A DNA stretch of 64,000 nucleotides from Legionella worsleiensis (GCF_001467535.1 NZ_LNZC01000029.1:5180-69179); one strand, 5' to 3'; counted from the stretch's first letter, positions 38,591 to 48,315 are shown. The notes: generated from the letters alone by a model not told the origin. Made by a program: numbers and translations.

Positions 38591-39220
38591 CTAGAGAAAA
38601 AAACAACTGCACCGTTGTTCGTCGTGGACGGACGCTTCACTTTGCTTAGCTGCGCTTGCTACTGGGCGGGTTACTTTATTAAACACTAAATCGGCGATAT
38701 CTTTGTCAACACCGTGTTTGCCTTTGCTGGTAATTTTGTAATGACTGCAATCAAACAAAATCTGAGGCGTACTCGTGAATCCGACATTAAATAATCTGCC
38801 TAAATGTTTTTCGTTAAGATCTATATAATCAGGATTCCTTCCCAGATTCCTTCCCAGATTGCTTCCCCCTTTACCCGGGGTTGCGATAATAATAGATACT
38901 GAAGACAAATCGGTTTCAGATGCAATTTGTGATGCTATCCATTCGACAAACCTGGGGCCACAACTGGTTGCATGATAAATGATTGCTTTTTCAACACCAT
39001 CATAATTAGTAAACGAGAAAATATAGGCGCTGCAGGTTACTAAAGGAATGGCAGCCAGGGTAAGGGTATAGTCACTTTGCCGGTCAATAACTAATCCGAG
39101 GATACAATGGGCAGGACGCTCTGATATAATTATAAGACTAGTACCAACAGCCCTCTCAAACTTGAGCTCTGAGTAGGGTTTTAACATGGCTTCACTTTTA
39201 TAAAATCCTGATTCGTACAC
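38591..39220 (-). CDS. Unknown protein ending in CaaX motif, candidate effector
   Basis: The best start is GTG at 39220: a strong GGAGGA lies 7 bases before it, while the longer frame opening (GTG at 39262) has no ribosome site. The product is then 209 residues. It ends EQRCSCFFL, so the last four residues (CFFL) form a CaaX box of the geranylgeranyl type, with a second Cys beside it. Bacteria do not prenylate proteins; several Legionella effectors carry such tails for lipidation in the host. Residues 54-90 (IPLVTCSAYIF, then a turn and AIIYHATS, Cys63 and His83) resemble the Cys/His core of CheD/CNF-type deamidases. A 12-bp tandem repeat encodes NLGRNLGRN near 121-131. The gene stands alone between fis and the isc genes. 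Confidence 0.68.
   Translation of the reverse strand: MYESGFYKSEAMLKPYSELKFERAVGTSLIIISERPAHCILGLVIDRQSDYTLTLAAIPLVTCSAYIFSFTNYDGVEKAIIYHATSCGPRFVEWIASQIASETDLSSVSIIIATPGKGGSNLGRNLGRNPDYIDLNEKHLGRLFNVGFTSTPQILFDCSHYKITSKGKHGVDKDIADLVFNKVTRPVASAAKQSEASVHDEQRCSCFFL
38837..38860. repeat. Tandem 12-bp repeat inside the CaaX-protein gene
   Basis: CCTTCCCAGATT occurs twice back to back, with partial copies on both sides. Being a multiple of three it keeps the frame and encodes the repeated tetrapeptide NLGR on the minus strand. It could vary in copy number between strains. Confidence 0.85.
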
Positions 39221-39442
39221 GTTAGCTCCTCCCTCATTGAAACGAGATCCATCATTCGGCACAATTATTTTTTATAAAAGAATGAATATGAAACAAATAA
39301 ATCATAATTTAACTTAGCCATACTAGCATGGGGTTAAGGTTCAAACAATGTTATTAAAGAGACAGCTGTTCAAGCACTTAAAGATGACTTTTTATTTCTC
39401 TTGACTCATCATTAACCTTTCAGAGATTAGAGGATAATGTGA

Positions 39443-39535
39443 ATGAATGCACTGATAAGAAATATTCCACGCAGCAGGAATACTGCACAACGCTTTGAAA
39501 ACGTCGCTTTGTTCCTGCTTAGTGGACGGATATGA
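39443..39535 (+). CDS. Small ORF with good ribosome site (30 aa)
   Basis: The frame ATG...TGA follows AGAGGA at 8 bases and encodes a basic 30-residue peptide (MNALIRNIPRSRNTAQRF and a hydrophobic end VALFLLSGRI). I do not recognise it. It may be a small protein, a decayed fragment, or chance. The rest of the 39221-39599 gap shows nothing else I can support. Confidence 0.25.
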   Translation: MNALIRNIPRSRNTAQRFENVALFLLSGRI

Positions 39536-39599
39536 GGCAGAAACCCATACCCAATAGAAAAATAGGGTGCTAATTCAGACCGTTAAGTAAAACCAGATA

Positions 39600-39965
39600 T
39601 CAGCCAACAGTAAAACTCTCACCGCAGCCACATTGACCTGTTTGATTTGGATTATTAAAAACAAATTTATAGTTCAAACCCTGCTTCACGTAATCAACAT
39701 TCATATTTTTAAGAAAAGGAATACTGAGCTTATCAACGCAAATAACGTAATCTCCCGCCAGAGGTAAAATCACATCCCCTTCCAAAGGTGATTTGACATA
39801 ATCGACTACATAAGATAAACCGGAGCAGCCTGTTTTTTTAACAGAAAGTCGCACACCATGATTATCAGGATTTTTCGTTAAATAGGAAATCAGGTGTTTG
39901 ATTGCCGATTCGCTTAAAGTAATTCCAGGATCAGTGTTACTGACGTGTTGTACCACCACACTCAT
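39600..39965 (-). CDS. iscA: A-type Fe-S carrier, IscA/SufA family
   Basis: Delivers iron or Fe-S clusters to apoproteins. 121 residues with the three invariant cysteines: one in KKTGCSGLSYVVDY and two in TGQCGCGESFTVG at the C-terminus. The start overlaps the preceding gene's stop as ATGA. It ends the trmJ-iscS-(iscU-like)-iscA run. It could equally be named sufA; the neighbours favour isc. Confidence 0.9.
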   Translation of the reverse strand: MSVVVQHVSNTDPGITLSESAIKHLISYLTKNPDNHGVRLSVKKTGCSGLSYVVDYVKSPLEGDVILPLAGDYVICVDKLSIPFLKNMNVDYVKQGLNYKFVFNNPNQTGQCGCGESFTVG

Positions 39966-40354
39966 GACTCATACCTCTCTAGTTTTTGTTGCATCAATTT
40001 CAGGCTTTCCTGATAAACATCTTCTACAAGTAAAGCAACAGGATACTGGCTCAGAGGAATTTCCAGTACATTGATTAACGTCTGGTAATCAATGGTTTTT
40101 TGTTGCATTAGATGGGTGCCTTCGGTATTCCGGCACAACCATTCCAATGCAGCAATCACAAAAGGACTTCCGCTTGCCTTAAAACAAATCCGACTAATAA
40201 AGCCACTAACCTGGCACTGGATATAAAGCTCAATAATAACTTTGGGTTTTTGTTGCTCTACCGTGTAACGCACCACCAGCGGATCGTCCAGATCGAGAAC
40301 GCCCACATGTTGGGGGTGAAAAAAACAATGCTCCACTACTTCATTATACATCAT
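39962..40354 (-). CDS. IscU-like scaffold lacking the ligand cysteines
   Basis: The 130-residue protein occupies the iscU position between iscS and iscA, and overlaps both. The fold pattern of IscU can be followed: [19 protein letters not shown] at the start (IscU: Tyr...V...H...NP.NVG), [17 protein letters not shown] in the middle (IscU: FKTYGCGSAIASS) and [17 protein letters not shown] at the end (IscU: IHCSVLAEDAI). The three cysteines that hold the cluster are replaced at each site (Cys to Ser/Pro/Val). It cannot assemble a cluster in the usual way. It may modulate IscS or IscA, or be decaying. The reading frame itself is intact. Confidence 0.7.
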   Translation of the reverse strand: MMYNEVVEHCFFHPQHVGVLDLDDPLVVRYTVEQQKPKVIIELYIQCQVSGFISRICFKASGSPFVIAALEWLCRNTEGTHLMQQKTIDYQTLINVLEIPLSQYPVALLVEDVYQESLKLMQQKLERYES

Positions 40355-41514
40355 ATAGGCAACATTTCATGCAAGCGATTGATTTGTTCCGTTATTACCG
40401 ATATTACCTTGCCAATGTGTTCCTTGGTAGTGAATCGTCCCACAGACAGTCTAATGGAACTTTGTGCTAAATCATCAGACAAGCCAATCGCTCTTAAAAC
40501 ATAAGAGGGTTGAATGCTTGCCGACGAACATGCCGAGGTAGTGGAAACAGCCAACTCTCTCAAAGCTAGCAACAATGCATCACCGTCCAGTCCACAAAAA
40601 GATACATTCAGGTTTCCTGCAATGCGCTGGGTAGCATGGCCATTTAACTGAATCCCAGGCAAATGCTTTATTCCAGACCATAATTCCTGCCGATAAGACA
40701 ATAGACGATTCTGTTCTTCCTCTCTGTCATGCTCTGCCAATGCGAAAGCCTCGCCAAAACCAACAATCTGATGTGTGGCCAAGGTACCTGAGCGTAAGCC
40801 TCCTTCATGTCCTCCACCAAAAGTCTGAGCTTGTAATCGAATACGAGGTTTGTGCCGCACATACAGTGCACCTACGCCTTTGGGTCCATACATTTTGTGT
40901 GCAGAAAATGACATTAAATCTACAGGCAGCTTTTCCATATTCAACGCAATCTTTCCAGCGCTTTGAGCTGCATCGACATGGAAAACAATGCCTTTATTTT
41001 TCAATAAATCACCAATGGCGGCAATATCCTGGATCACGCCTATTTCATTGTTGACGTGCATAATAGATACCAGAATTGTATCCTGTCTCAGGGCATCTTC
41101 GAGCTTTTTTAAATCAAGCAAACCATCAGATTCGGGTTGGAGATAGGTTACCTCAAACCCTTCTTTTTCCAATTGGTGGAAACTATCAAGCACCGCTTTG
41201 TGTTCCGTACTCATAGTAATTAAATGCATGCCCTTGTTTTTGTAAAAGCGAGCTGCACCTAAAATGGCCAAATTATCAGATTCAGTGGCCCCAGAAGTAA
41301 ATATAATATCCTGAGTTGAGGCATGGATTGCGTCTGCTATCTGTAAACGAGCCCGCTCAACAGCCATAGCTGCAGTTTTTCCGTAAATATGGGTAGACGA
41401 AGCCGGATTTCCAAAATGACCGTCAGGACCTAAATAGTGAATCATGAGCTCTACAACCCTTGGATCGACCGGGGTTGTAGCCATGTAATCCAGATAAATT
41501 GGCAGATTAGACAT
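40351..41514 (-). CDS. iscS: Cysteine desulfurase IscS/NifS
   Basis: PLP enzyme that takes sulfur from cysteine for Fe-S clusters and thio-tRNAs. The ATG chosen ([20 protein letters not shown]) follows AGGAG at 8 bases, giving 387 residues. Motifs: [22 protein letters not shown] with the PLP Asp, [16 protein letters not shown] with the PLP Lys, [14 protein letters not shown], and the mobile-loop nucleophile TSACSSAS. It overlaps the end of trmJ and the start of the IscU-like gene. No iscR, hscBA or fdx follows, unlike the E. coli cluster. Confidence 0.94.
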   Translation of the reverse strand: MSNLPIYLDYMATTPVDPRVVELMIHYLGPDGHFGNPASSTHIYGKTAAMAVERARLQIADAIHASTQDIIFTSGATESDNLAILGAARFYKNKGMHLITMSTEHKAVLDSFHQLEKEGFEVTYLQPESDGLLDLKKLEDALRQDTILVSIMHVNNEIGVIQDIAAIGDLLKNKGIVFHVDAAQSAGKIALNMEKLPVDLMSFSAHKMYGPKGVGALYVRHKPRIRLQAQTFGGGHEGGLRSGTLATHQIVGFGEAFALAEHDREEEQNRLLSYRQELWSGIKHLPGIQLNGHATQRIAGNLNVSFCGLDGDALLLALRELAVSTTSACSSASIQPSYVLRAIGLSDDLAQSSIRLSVGRFTTKEHIGKVISVITEQINRLHEMLPI

Positions 41515-42262
41515 CCAAGTCACTCCTGTTTTTTTTGCCAGCCCATTCCAGCGATTTTTGTACTTGACTTAACATTCCTCGTAGAATACTGACTTCCATT
41601 TTTTCCAATATGACTCTGTTAAATAATCTACGAACACGCTGCATTAATCGCCGTGGATTGGCTTCTTTTAAAAATTGAATCTCGATAAACACTTCTTTTA
41701 AATGCTCATAAAACTGCTCGATTTCATCAGCAGTTGCGTATTCATCAGTACGCAATGCAACCTCTGCCTTGGGAGCTAATAGGTTCATTCTTATTTCATA
41801 AGCAATAATCTGAACCGCCTGAGCCAGATTTAACGAGCTGTATTCGGGGTTACTGGGGATATTAATATGATAATGGCATTTTAGTAACTCTTCATTGGTA
41901 AGGCCGGCATGCTCTCTACCAAATAAAATCGCAACCTGAGTATTATCCGATTGTTGGCTTATCAATTCCGCACTGGAGGCAGGAAGTAATCCTGGCAAAG
42001 AGATGCCTCTGGGTCTGGCACTGGTCGCTAGAATCAACTGACAACCACTCAAAGCGTCTTCCAAAGAGTCAGTCACCACAGCTGTTTCCAATACATCATC
42101 AGCCCCTGCGGCCATTTCCTTAGCTTTATAATCAGGAAATGATTTTGGCGTAACCAAATAAAGTGATGACAACCCCATGGTCTTCATTGCACGAGCCGTT
42201 GAGCCAATATTTCCAGGGTGAGAGGTAGCAACCAATACAATACGAATAGAACTTAACTTCAT
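41507..42262 (-). CDS. trmJ: tRNA (Cm32/Um32) methyltransferase TrmJ
   Basis: A SPOUT methyltransferase that 2'-O-methylates position 32 of some tRNAs. 251 residues: the opening [25 protein letters not shown] contains the knot-fold Asn-Ile-Gly-Ser, with [14 protein letters not shown] and [24 protein letters not shown] as the other SPOUT motifs. The C-terminal extension of about 80 residues is typical of TrmJ. trmJ beside iscS is a common gammaproteobacterial arrangement. Confidence 0.93.
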   Translation of the reverse strand: MKLSSIRIVLVATSHPGNIGSTARAMKTMGLSSLYLVTPKSFPDYKAKEMAAGADDVLETAVVTDSLEDALSGCQLILATSARPRGISLPGLLPASSAELISQQSDNTQVAILFGREHAGLTNEELLKCHYHINIPSNPEYSSLNLAQAVQIIAYEIRMNLLAPKAEVALRTDEYATADEIEQFYEHLKEVFIEIQFLKEANPRRLMQRVRRLFNRVILEKMEVSILRGMLSQVQKSLEWAGKKNRSDLDV

Positions 42263-42380
42263 AAAAAAAACTTATATTTGACACTTTATGTAACTATATC
42301 ACAGCATTTATTGATTGGACTTCTCTATGTATAAAAAAAATGTGGTAGAATTGCTGATTTTGTAGATAAAGAGTATATCA

Positions 42381-43166
42381 ATGGAACCACTTTTAAATAT
42401 AGCAGTCAGTGCAGCACGTCAAGCCGGTGAAATCATTATCCGTCACATGGAGCAAATAGATCGCTTGAAAATTACCGAAAAAAACAGCAACGAATACTTT
42501 AGCGAGGTGGATATCAAGGCGGAACAAGCCATAATCAATGCCATCCACAAAGCCTACCCCGAACACGGTATTCTTGCAGAAGAAAGTGGTTTCCAGGAAG
42601 GTGATGGTGAATCAGTATGGATTATCGATCCTTTGGACGGTACTTCTAACTATTTACATGGATTTCCGTTTTTTTCTGTTTCCATAGCCTTGAAAATTAA
42701 AAATAGAATTGAACATGGTGTTATTTATGATCCCCTGCGTCACGAGTGTTATGCTGCTAGCAGAGGTCGCGGTGCTCGCTTGAACGACAGAAGAATACGT
42801 GTATCCAAACAAACGCAGCTTAGCGCATCACTGCTTGGTACCGGTGTACCGTTCCGCAACATGAGCCTTGCACAAAGATACTTGCCTACTTTTGAAGCAC
42901 TAATGGGTAAATGCGCAGGCGTGAGAAGAACAGGTTCTGCAGCTCTTGATTTAGCTTACGTTGCCAGCGGACGTATTGATGGGTTTTGGGAGCTGGGATT
43001 ACGTCCTTGGGATATCGCAGCAGGTTCTTTACTCGTAAGAGAAGCTGGTGGATTAATCAGTGACACTCACGGAGGAGATGATTTTCTGCAAAATGGTGAT
43101 GTAGTCGCAGGTACGCCTAAAGTCTTTAAAACTCTGATTCAGACTATTTCCCCTGCTTTGAAGTAA
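42381..43166 (+). CDS. suhB: Inositol-1-monophosphatase family protein SuhB
   Basis: A Mg2+-dependent phosphatase; in E. coli SuhB also joins the rRNA antitermination complex. 261 residues with LAEESGFQ, the metal-binding WIIDPLDGTSNYLHGFP, and the second motif LRPWDIAAGSLLVREAGG. Family length and order are complete. It diverges from trmJ and has an extended -10 (TGGTAGAAT) about 30 bases before its start. Confidence 0.94.
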   Translation: MEPLLNIAVSAARQAGEIIIRHMEQIDRLKITEKNSNEYFSEVDIKAEQAIINAIHKAYPEHGILAEESGFQEGDGESVWIIDPLDGTSNYLHGFPFFSVSIALKIKNRIEHGVIYDPLRHECYAASRGRGARLNDRRIRVSKQTQLSASLLGTGVPFRNMSLAQRYLPTFEALMGKCAGVRRTGSAALDLAYVASGRIDGFWELGLRPWDIAAGSLLVREAGGLISDTHGGDDFLQNGDVVAGTPKVFKTLIQTISPALK

Positions 43167-43220
43167 TTTATCAGGGTATGTTGACTGGTACCTTACTAGA
43201 GTACCTACATATCTAAAGTA

Positions 43221-43257
43221 AAGGTCACAAAATTCATTTCTTGATTTTTGTGACCTT
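43221..43257. terminator. Bidirectional terminator between suhB and sppA
   Basis: AAGGTCACAAAA and TTTTGTGACCTT form a perfect 12-bp stem with a 13-base loop. It lies between two convergent genes, and the A/T end of the stem supplies the U-run in both directions. Confidence 0.8.
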
Positions 43258-43297
43258 CAAATAATCCAGGCTCAATTGGAAATCGGTTCTATCAACC

Positions 43298-44251
43298 CTA
43301 TTTTAGACCGGGTTTAATCCCCAAGCTTAAAGGCAGCTCATCAGCCATTGCAGTACCAATATTTTGAGTCACCCTATCCAGGAAATTTTGTTTTTGGGTG
43401 TAGTCTATCATGCTGTCAATTTTAATAATCTCACGAGCTACCTGCCCACTGCTGCCCAATCCGTCAATCAAACCATTTGCCAATGCTTGCTCACCAGTCC
43501 AAAACAAGCCAGAAAAAGTATCTGCATCACTATGAAGACGACTGCCTCGCCCCTCTTTCACTCTGTTAATGAATTGCTGATGAATAATATCGAGCATGGT
43601 TTGCAATTTTTGTTTCTGTGTCTCTGTAATTGGCGAAAACGGATCTAAAAATCCTTTATTCGAACCGGCTGTAACCAATCGACGGGTAACGCCTATTTTT
43701 TCCATCCCCTCAACAAAACCAAATCCGTTGTATAAAACTCCGATAGATCCCACCAGGCTTGAGGGACTGGCATAGATACTGTCCGCTGCTACGGCTATGT
43801 AATAAGCGGCGGAAGTACATATATCTACGCAAACAGCATAAATTTTAACATCGGGGTGCTTGGCTTGATAATACTTAATGGTGTTGTACATATACTCAGC
43901 CTGAACAGGACTTCCACCTGGGCTGTTAATTCGTAGAACCAAGGCTTTCAATCCATTGTTTTTATACGCATTTTGCATACCTTTGGCAAAATTATCAGAA
44001 CTTGCCACTTTGGAATCAGCGATCTCACCATTAATATCAATTAAGCCCACATGAGCTTTGGTATTGCTTCCCGTGTCATCTTTGCTGTAGGAATAAATTT
44101 TGTAGGCGGTAATCGCAATAATCAGGATAAAAACAAAGCGAGACATCCAACGCCATCTGCGCTTTATTTTTTTTTCTTTTAAATAATCAAGAATAATCTG
44201 ATTAAGCAAAATTTGAGAATCTGGATTAGAATTAGGTAATTCATTATTCAT
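43298..44251 (-). CDS. sppA: Signal peptide peptidase SppA (S49)
   Basis: A membrane-anchored serine protease that degrades cleaved signal peptides. 317 residues: a charged cytoplasmic N-terminus, one membrane helix at about 37-57 (SRFVFILIIAITAYKIYSY), then the S49 domain. LRINSPGGSPVQAE forms the oxyanion region, the nucleophile lies in VDICTSAAYYIAVAAD, and the catalytic Lys is likely in VTAGSNKGFLDPF. It is the short, single-domain form. It diverges from clpB. Confidence 0.9.
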   Translation of the reverse strand: MNNELPNSNPDSQILLNQIILDYLKEKKIKRRWRWMSRFVFILIIAITAYKIYSYSKDDTGSNTKAHVGLIDINGEIADSKVASSDNFAKGMQNAYKNNGLKALVLRINSPGGSPVQAEYMYNTIKYYQAKHPDVKIYAVCVDICTSAAYYIAVAADSIYASPSSLVGSIGVLYNGFGFVEGMEKIGVTRRLVTAGSNKGFLDPFSPITETQKQKLQTMLDIIHQQFINRVKEGRGSRLHSDADTFSGLFWTGEQALANGLIDGLGSSGQVAREIIKIDSMIDYTQKQNFLDRVTQNIGTAMADELPLSLGIKPGLK

Positions 44252-44259
44252 TTTAAACT

Positions 44260-44287
44260 CTTGAAATAATTAAAACTGTCCCCATTT
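44260..44287 (+). promoter_or_regulatory. Heat-shock (sigma-32) promoter of clpB
   Basis: CTTGAAA at 44260-44266, a 13-base spacer, then CCCCATTT from 44280. This matches the sigma-32 consensus in both boxes and the spacing, and it lies 54 bases upstream of the clpB start. Confidence 0.9.
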
Positions 44288-44340
44288 TACGGCAGTAAGA
44301 GATGAAATAATACCCTAAAATAACCATAAAAGGTGATGCA

Positions 44341-46929
44341 ATGCGAATGGACAAATTGACCTCTAAATTTCAAATGGCTTTGGCCGACGCCCAATCCTTG
44401 GCTCTTGGTAGAGATAATGGTTTCATAGAACCGGAACACGTCATGAAAGCATTACTGGATCAACAAGGAGGTAGCTGCAGACCCCTACTCACCAAAGCTG
44501 GCGTCAACATGGCGCTTTTAAGAACTCTTCTCGATCAAGCTTTAGAAAAACTACCCAAAGTTTCTGGAACCGGTGGCGACATCCACATATCGAATGCGCT
44601 CAACAAACTTCTTAATCTTACCGATAAACTGGCACAACAACGTAAAGATAACTTTATATCCAGTGAACTGTTTATTCTTGCTGCTGTCAATGAGGACAGC
44701 TCTCTATCCCGAATGTTAAAACAGGCTGGAGGCGAGGCAAAGGCGATTGAAAAATCCATTAACGATTTGCGGGGTGGCGAATCTGTAAACGATGCAAACG
44801 CAGAAGATCAACGACAAGCTCTGGAAAAATACACTCTTGATCTGACCGAACGTGCAGAACAAGGAAAACTCGATCCGGTTATTGGTCGTGATGATGAAAT
44901 TAGGCGAACTATTCAGGTTCTGCAAAGACGCACCAAAAATAATCCCGTACTCATAGGCGAACCAGGTGTAGGTAAAACAGCAATTGTCGAAGGGTTAGCT
45001 CAACGAATCATTAACGGGGAAGTTCCCGAAGGACTAAAAGACAAACGCCTACTATCCCTTGATATGGGTGCATTGATTGCGGGTGCGAAATTTCGTGGTG
45101 AATTTGAAGAGCGCCTCAAAGCAGTGCTCAATGATTTGGCAAAACAGGAAGGCCAAATTATTCTTTTCATAGACGAAATCCATACTATGGTAGGAGCTGG
45201 TAAAGCCGAAGGCGCTATGGATGCCGGAAACATGCTCAAACCTGCTCTTGCTCGTGGCGAGCTGCATTGCATCGGTGCGACAACTTTAGATGAATACCGA
45301 CAATACATAGAAAAAGATGCCGCATTAGAACGCCGCTTCCAAAAGGTACTCGTCGATGAACCCAGTGTCGAAGACACCATAGCGATTCTTAGAGGCTTGA
45401 AAGAACGATATGAGGTACATCATGGAATTGAAATTACCGATCCAGCCATAGTGGCTGCAGCAACTTTGTCACACCGTTACATTAGTGATCGTCAATTACC
45501 CGACAAAGCCATTGACCTGATTGATGAAGCGGGCAGTCTGATTCGCATGGAAATAGATTCTAAACCAGAGAGTATGGATAAACTGGACAGAAGGCTCATT
45601 CAATTAAAAATCGAAAGAGAGGCGTTAAAAAAAGAAAACGATGAGGCCTCAAAAAAACGTTTGGTTGATCTACAACACAGCATTGATGAACTGGAAAAAA
45701 GCTATTCAGATCTTGAAGAAATCTGGAAGGCTGAAAAAGCCACCATGCAAGGATCTACACAAATTAAAGAAGCACTGGAACAAGCAAAACTGGAAATGGA
45801 AACAGCCAGAAGAGCCGGTGATTTGAGCAGAATGTCGGAATTACAATACGGCAGAATCCCTGAACTTGAAAAAAGACTGAGCCAGGTCAATTCTCTGGAC
45901 GATGTTGAAACCAAACTGGTTCGTAACAAGGTTACTGAAGATGAAATTGCTGATGTCGTCTCAAAGTGGACAGGTATTCCTGTTGCCAAGATGATGGAAG
46001 GCGAAAAAGAAAAATTACTCAAAATGGAAGAAGTCCTGCACAGCAGGTTGATAGGACAAAACGAAGCAGTTGATGCAGTATCTAACGCCATCAGACGCTC
46101 TCGTGCCGGGTTATCTGATCCCAACCGTCCTATAGGCTCGTTTCTTTTTCTAGGCCCGACCGGAGTGGGTAAAACAGAATTATGTAAGGCACTTGCTACC
46201 TTCATGTTTGATACGGATGAAGCCATGGTTCGTATAGACATGTCTGAATTCATGGAAAAACATTCTGTTGCCCGTCTCATCGGCGCACCTCCAGGATACG
46301 TGGGCTATGAAGAAGGTGGATACTTGACTGAGGCTGTAAGGCGCAGACCCTACTCTGTCATTCTGCTTGATGAAGTAGAAAAGGCTCATTCCGATGTATT
46401 TAATATCTTATTACAAGTTATGGATGATGGCCGACTAACTGATGGTCAAGGACGCACTGTAGATTTTCGCAATACAGTCATAGTAATGACCTCAAACTTA
46501 GGCTCACAACTTATCCAGGAAATGGGCTCTAAATTTAACTACGAACAGATTAAATCCGCAGTGATGGAATTGGTAGGGCAACATTTTCGTCCTGAATTTA
46601 TTAACCGTATTGATGAAACAGTGGTATTTCATTCCTTGCTTAAAGAGCAGATTGCCAAAATTGCAGAAATCCAGATTGCTTATTTACATCGTCGTCTAAA
46701 ACAACAAGACATTCAGCTTGAAGTCAAACCAGAGGCACTTGCTTATCTTGCCGAAGCAGGTTTTGATCCGGTCTATGGCGCAAGACCCTTAAAAAGAACA
46801 ATCCAGCAAAAACTGGAAAATCCCCTGGCTCAGGCATTATTAACGGGACGATTCCGCTCTGGAGAAACTATAGAGGTCACATTTACGGAAGGACACCTGC
46901 ACTTTTCAGCACACCCAAGCGCACGATAA
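44341..46929 (+). CDS. clpB: Disaggregase ClpB
   Basis: Hsp100 chaperone that rescues aggregated proteins with DnaK. 862 residues: the N-terminal repeat domain (to about 145), AAA-1 ([14 protein letters not shown] near 206, [11 protein letters not shown]), the long M-domain coiled coil inserted in AAA-1 (about 405-525), and AAA-2 ([14 protein letters not shown] near 605, and the [20 protein letters not shown] loop). No ClpP-binding tripeptide loop is seen, as expected. The start has AAAGGTG just before it. Driven by the sigma-32 promoter. Confidence 0.97.
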   Translation: MRMDKLTSKFQMALADAQSLALGRDNGFIEPEHVMKALLDQQGGSCRPLLTKAGVNMALLRTLLDQALEKLPKVSGTGGDIHISNALNKLLNLTDKLAQQRKDNFISSELFILAAVNEDSSLSRMLKQAGGEAKAIEKSINDLRGGESVNDANAEDQRQALEKYTLDLTERAEQGKLDPVIGRDDEIRRTIQVLQRRTKNNPVLIGEPGVGKTAIVEGLAQRIINGEVPEGLKDKRLLSLDMGALIAGAKFRGEFEERLKAVLNDLAKQEGQIILFIDEIHTMVGAGKAEGAMDAGNMLKPALARGELHCIGATTLDEYRQYIEKDAALERRFQKVLVDEPSVEDTIAILRGLKERYEVHHGIEITDPAIVAAATLSHRYISDRQLPDKAIDLIDEAGSLIRMEIDSKPESMDKLDRRLIQLKIEREALKKENDEASKKRLVDLQHSIDELEKSYSDLEEIWKAEKATMQGSTQIKEALEQAKLEMETARRAGDLSRMSELQYGRIPELEKRLSQVNSLDDVETKLVRNKVTEDEIADVVSKWTGIPVAKMMEGEKEKLLKMEEVLHSRLIGQNEAVDAVSNAIRRSRAGLSDPNRPIGSFLFLGPTGVGKTELCKALATFMFDTDEAMVRIDMSEFMEKHSVARLIGAPPGYVGYEEGGYLTEAVRRRPYSVILLDEVEKAHSDVFNILLQVMDDGRLTDGQGRTVDFRNTVIVMTSNLGSQLIQEMGSKFNYEQIKSAVMELVGQHFRPEFINRIDETVVFHSLLKEQIAKIAEIQIAYLHRRLKQQDIQLEVKPEALAYLAEAGFDPVYGARPLKRTIQQKLENPLAQALLTGRFRSGETIEVTFTEGHLHFSAHPSAR

Positions 46930-46967
46930 ATGCAACATCATACCAAAATGTCGTCAAACCATAAACC

Positions 46968-46996
46968 ATTGCCCGCCTTTGCGGGCTTGGCGGCAA
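46968..46996 (+). terminator. Hairpin downstream of clpB
   Basis: GCCCGC-CTTT-GCGGGC is a perfect 6-bp GC stem, and a longer alternative (ATTGCC-GCC with GGCGGCAAT, one bulge) overlaps it. There is no U-run, so termination is not certain. Confidence 0.5.
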
Positions 46997-47052
46997 TCTA
47001 GCCCTCTTCCTTACAACCAGGGCTAATTCATGAGGATAAAGCACGTTTTTAA

Positions 47053-48315
47053 TTAGGGGGCTACTGACGAACTGGCCTCACTAAGCTCTAGCGATGGGTT
47101 GTCAATTCTTGCTTTGAGCATAATAAGAGTCCTTTTGACCTGAGTATTAAATCCAGACCTATCTCCAAAAAAATCATAATCCACATCAAAAGCCCTATTG
47201 TTTTCCATGTATTTTTCAACAAGATAAACAGGGTAATACATATCTATGTCAGTTAATTGCTCGGATAGTCTAAGTCCCAATGATTCATGAATCTCAAAAT
47301 TTAACTCGGGACTGATTGCTTGCGATTGCAATAATAAAACATAACCACCAACTACTATATATTGTGCTCTATTTACTGATGCTTTATTCATAGCAGAAAG
47401 AAAAGCGGCATGATCCATCTCTTTAAGTTTGTCGGCTATAGACGGAATTAGTAATAAATCAGTAATGGTTCTTCTATCTGCCACTGATTTTACTGTGTTG
47501 TTTAGATGCTGGAGAATGTCACTCGAGGATAATGATTTAAAATCAGGATGAGCATTTGCCAACTGCTTGCACCATATTCCTAATATCTCTTCTGTTCGTT
47601 TCAAATCAGCATCAACTCGTCTATAAAACGATTGAATAAATCGAACAGCTTTATATTGCTTTAATATTCCATTATCCCTGGCCAGTTGCTCATTGATGAT
47701 GTCGTTTAAATAAGTAAAAAAATTACTGTCACCGGCATAATGGGGGTATTTAAGGTATCTATCCTGAACCTTCATGTTGTCCCTGAATGCAATTAGAGCA
47801 GTGACTACGGTAGTCACATCCAGTCTTTCCAAATCTCGTGTTCTGAAATCTCCTGACATATCATCGGGAAGTCCAAGTGCTTTCCTTATTGCAAGAAAAA
47901 GTCGGCAATTTTTTGGATTATAAGGGGAGCTCCAAAAAGAGGGTAAGAACTTAGGCTTGTCGTACTCATTAAGCAATCTGAAATATCGATGCAGCAAAGC
48001 ACCTAACAAAAACTGAGTACCCTCCTTACATTTATCCTCTTTTCCTTCCTGTAATACATGACGCATATCCTGGGACAACAAATTAATTGCTTCTTTGGCA
48101 GTTTTTCTATCGGTATCAGCATCTAATACGCAGTGTACTCTGGATAAAAGGATTTCAAGGGCACTGGGTACTACTTGCTCTTGTGCAGAGGATGATGCAT
48201 GTGACGAAGAAGAAATGGGAACAATAGAATACCTGCCTAAAGCAACAGAAAGCTTCTCATCCAGATCAAAAGTGTAAGCCCCTAAATTTGCAAATGAGGG
48301 TGGAGTAAAAGACAT
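47053..48315 (-). CDS. Unknown protein, candidate Dot/Icm effector (420 aa)
   Basis: The start is MSFTPPSFANLGAYTFDLD, after a perfect AAAGGAGG at about 5 bases; the longer frame opening has nothing. No signal peptide or membrane helix is visible. The sequence is mostly helical with a Ser-rich linker near 33-45 (SSSSHASSSAQ) and a short acidic/Ser tail (LELSEASSSVAP). No enzyme motif is recognised. The pair of genes here is in the place where, from memory, L. pneumophila has two translocated substrates next to clpB. It lies 10 bases downstream of the next gene, forming a two-gene operon. Confidence 0.55.
   Translation of the reverse strand: MSFTPPSFANLGAYTFDLDEKLSVALGRYSIVPISSSSHASSSAQEQVVPSALEILLSRVHCVLDADTDRKTAKEAINLLSQDMRHVLQEGKEDKCKEGTQFLLGALLHRYFRLLNEYDKPKFLPSFWSSPYNPKNCRLFLAIRKALGLPDDMSGDFRTRDLERLDVTTVVTALIAFRDNMKVQDRYLKYPHYAGDSNFFTYLNDIINEQLARDNGILKQYKAVRFIQSFYRRVDADLKRTEEILGIWCKQLANAHPDFKSLSSSDILQHLNNTVKSVADRRTITDLLLIPSIADKLKEMDHAAFLSAMNKASVNRAQYIVVGGYVLLLQSQAISPELNFEIHESLGLRLSEQLTDIDMYYPVYLVEKYMENNRAFDVDYDFFGDRSGFNTQVKRTLIMLKARIDNPSLELSEASSSVAP

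Noticed and set aside
39182-39262. Longer start (GTG 39262) of the CaaX-protein gene
   Set aside because: No Shine-Dalgarno upstream, while the GTG at 39220 has GGAGGA at ideal spacing.
45000-45380. 126-codon minus-strand frame inside clpB, and similar frames at 45702-46280
   Set aside because: Shadow frames of a highly conserved gene; the peptide is Ser/Arg-rich in the manner of reverse-strand translation.
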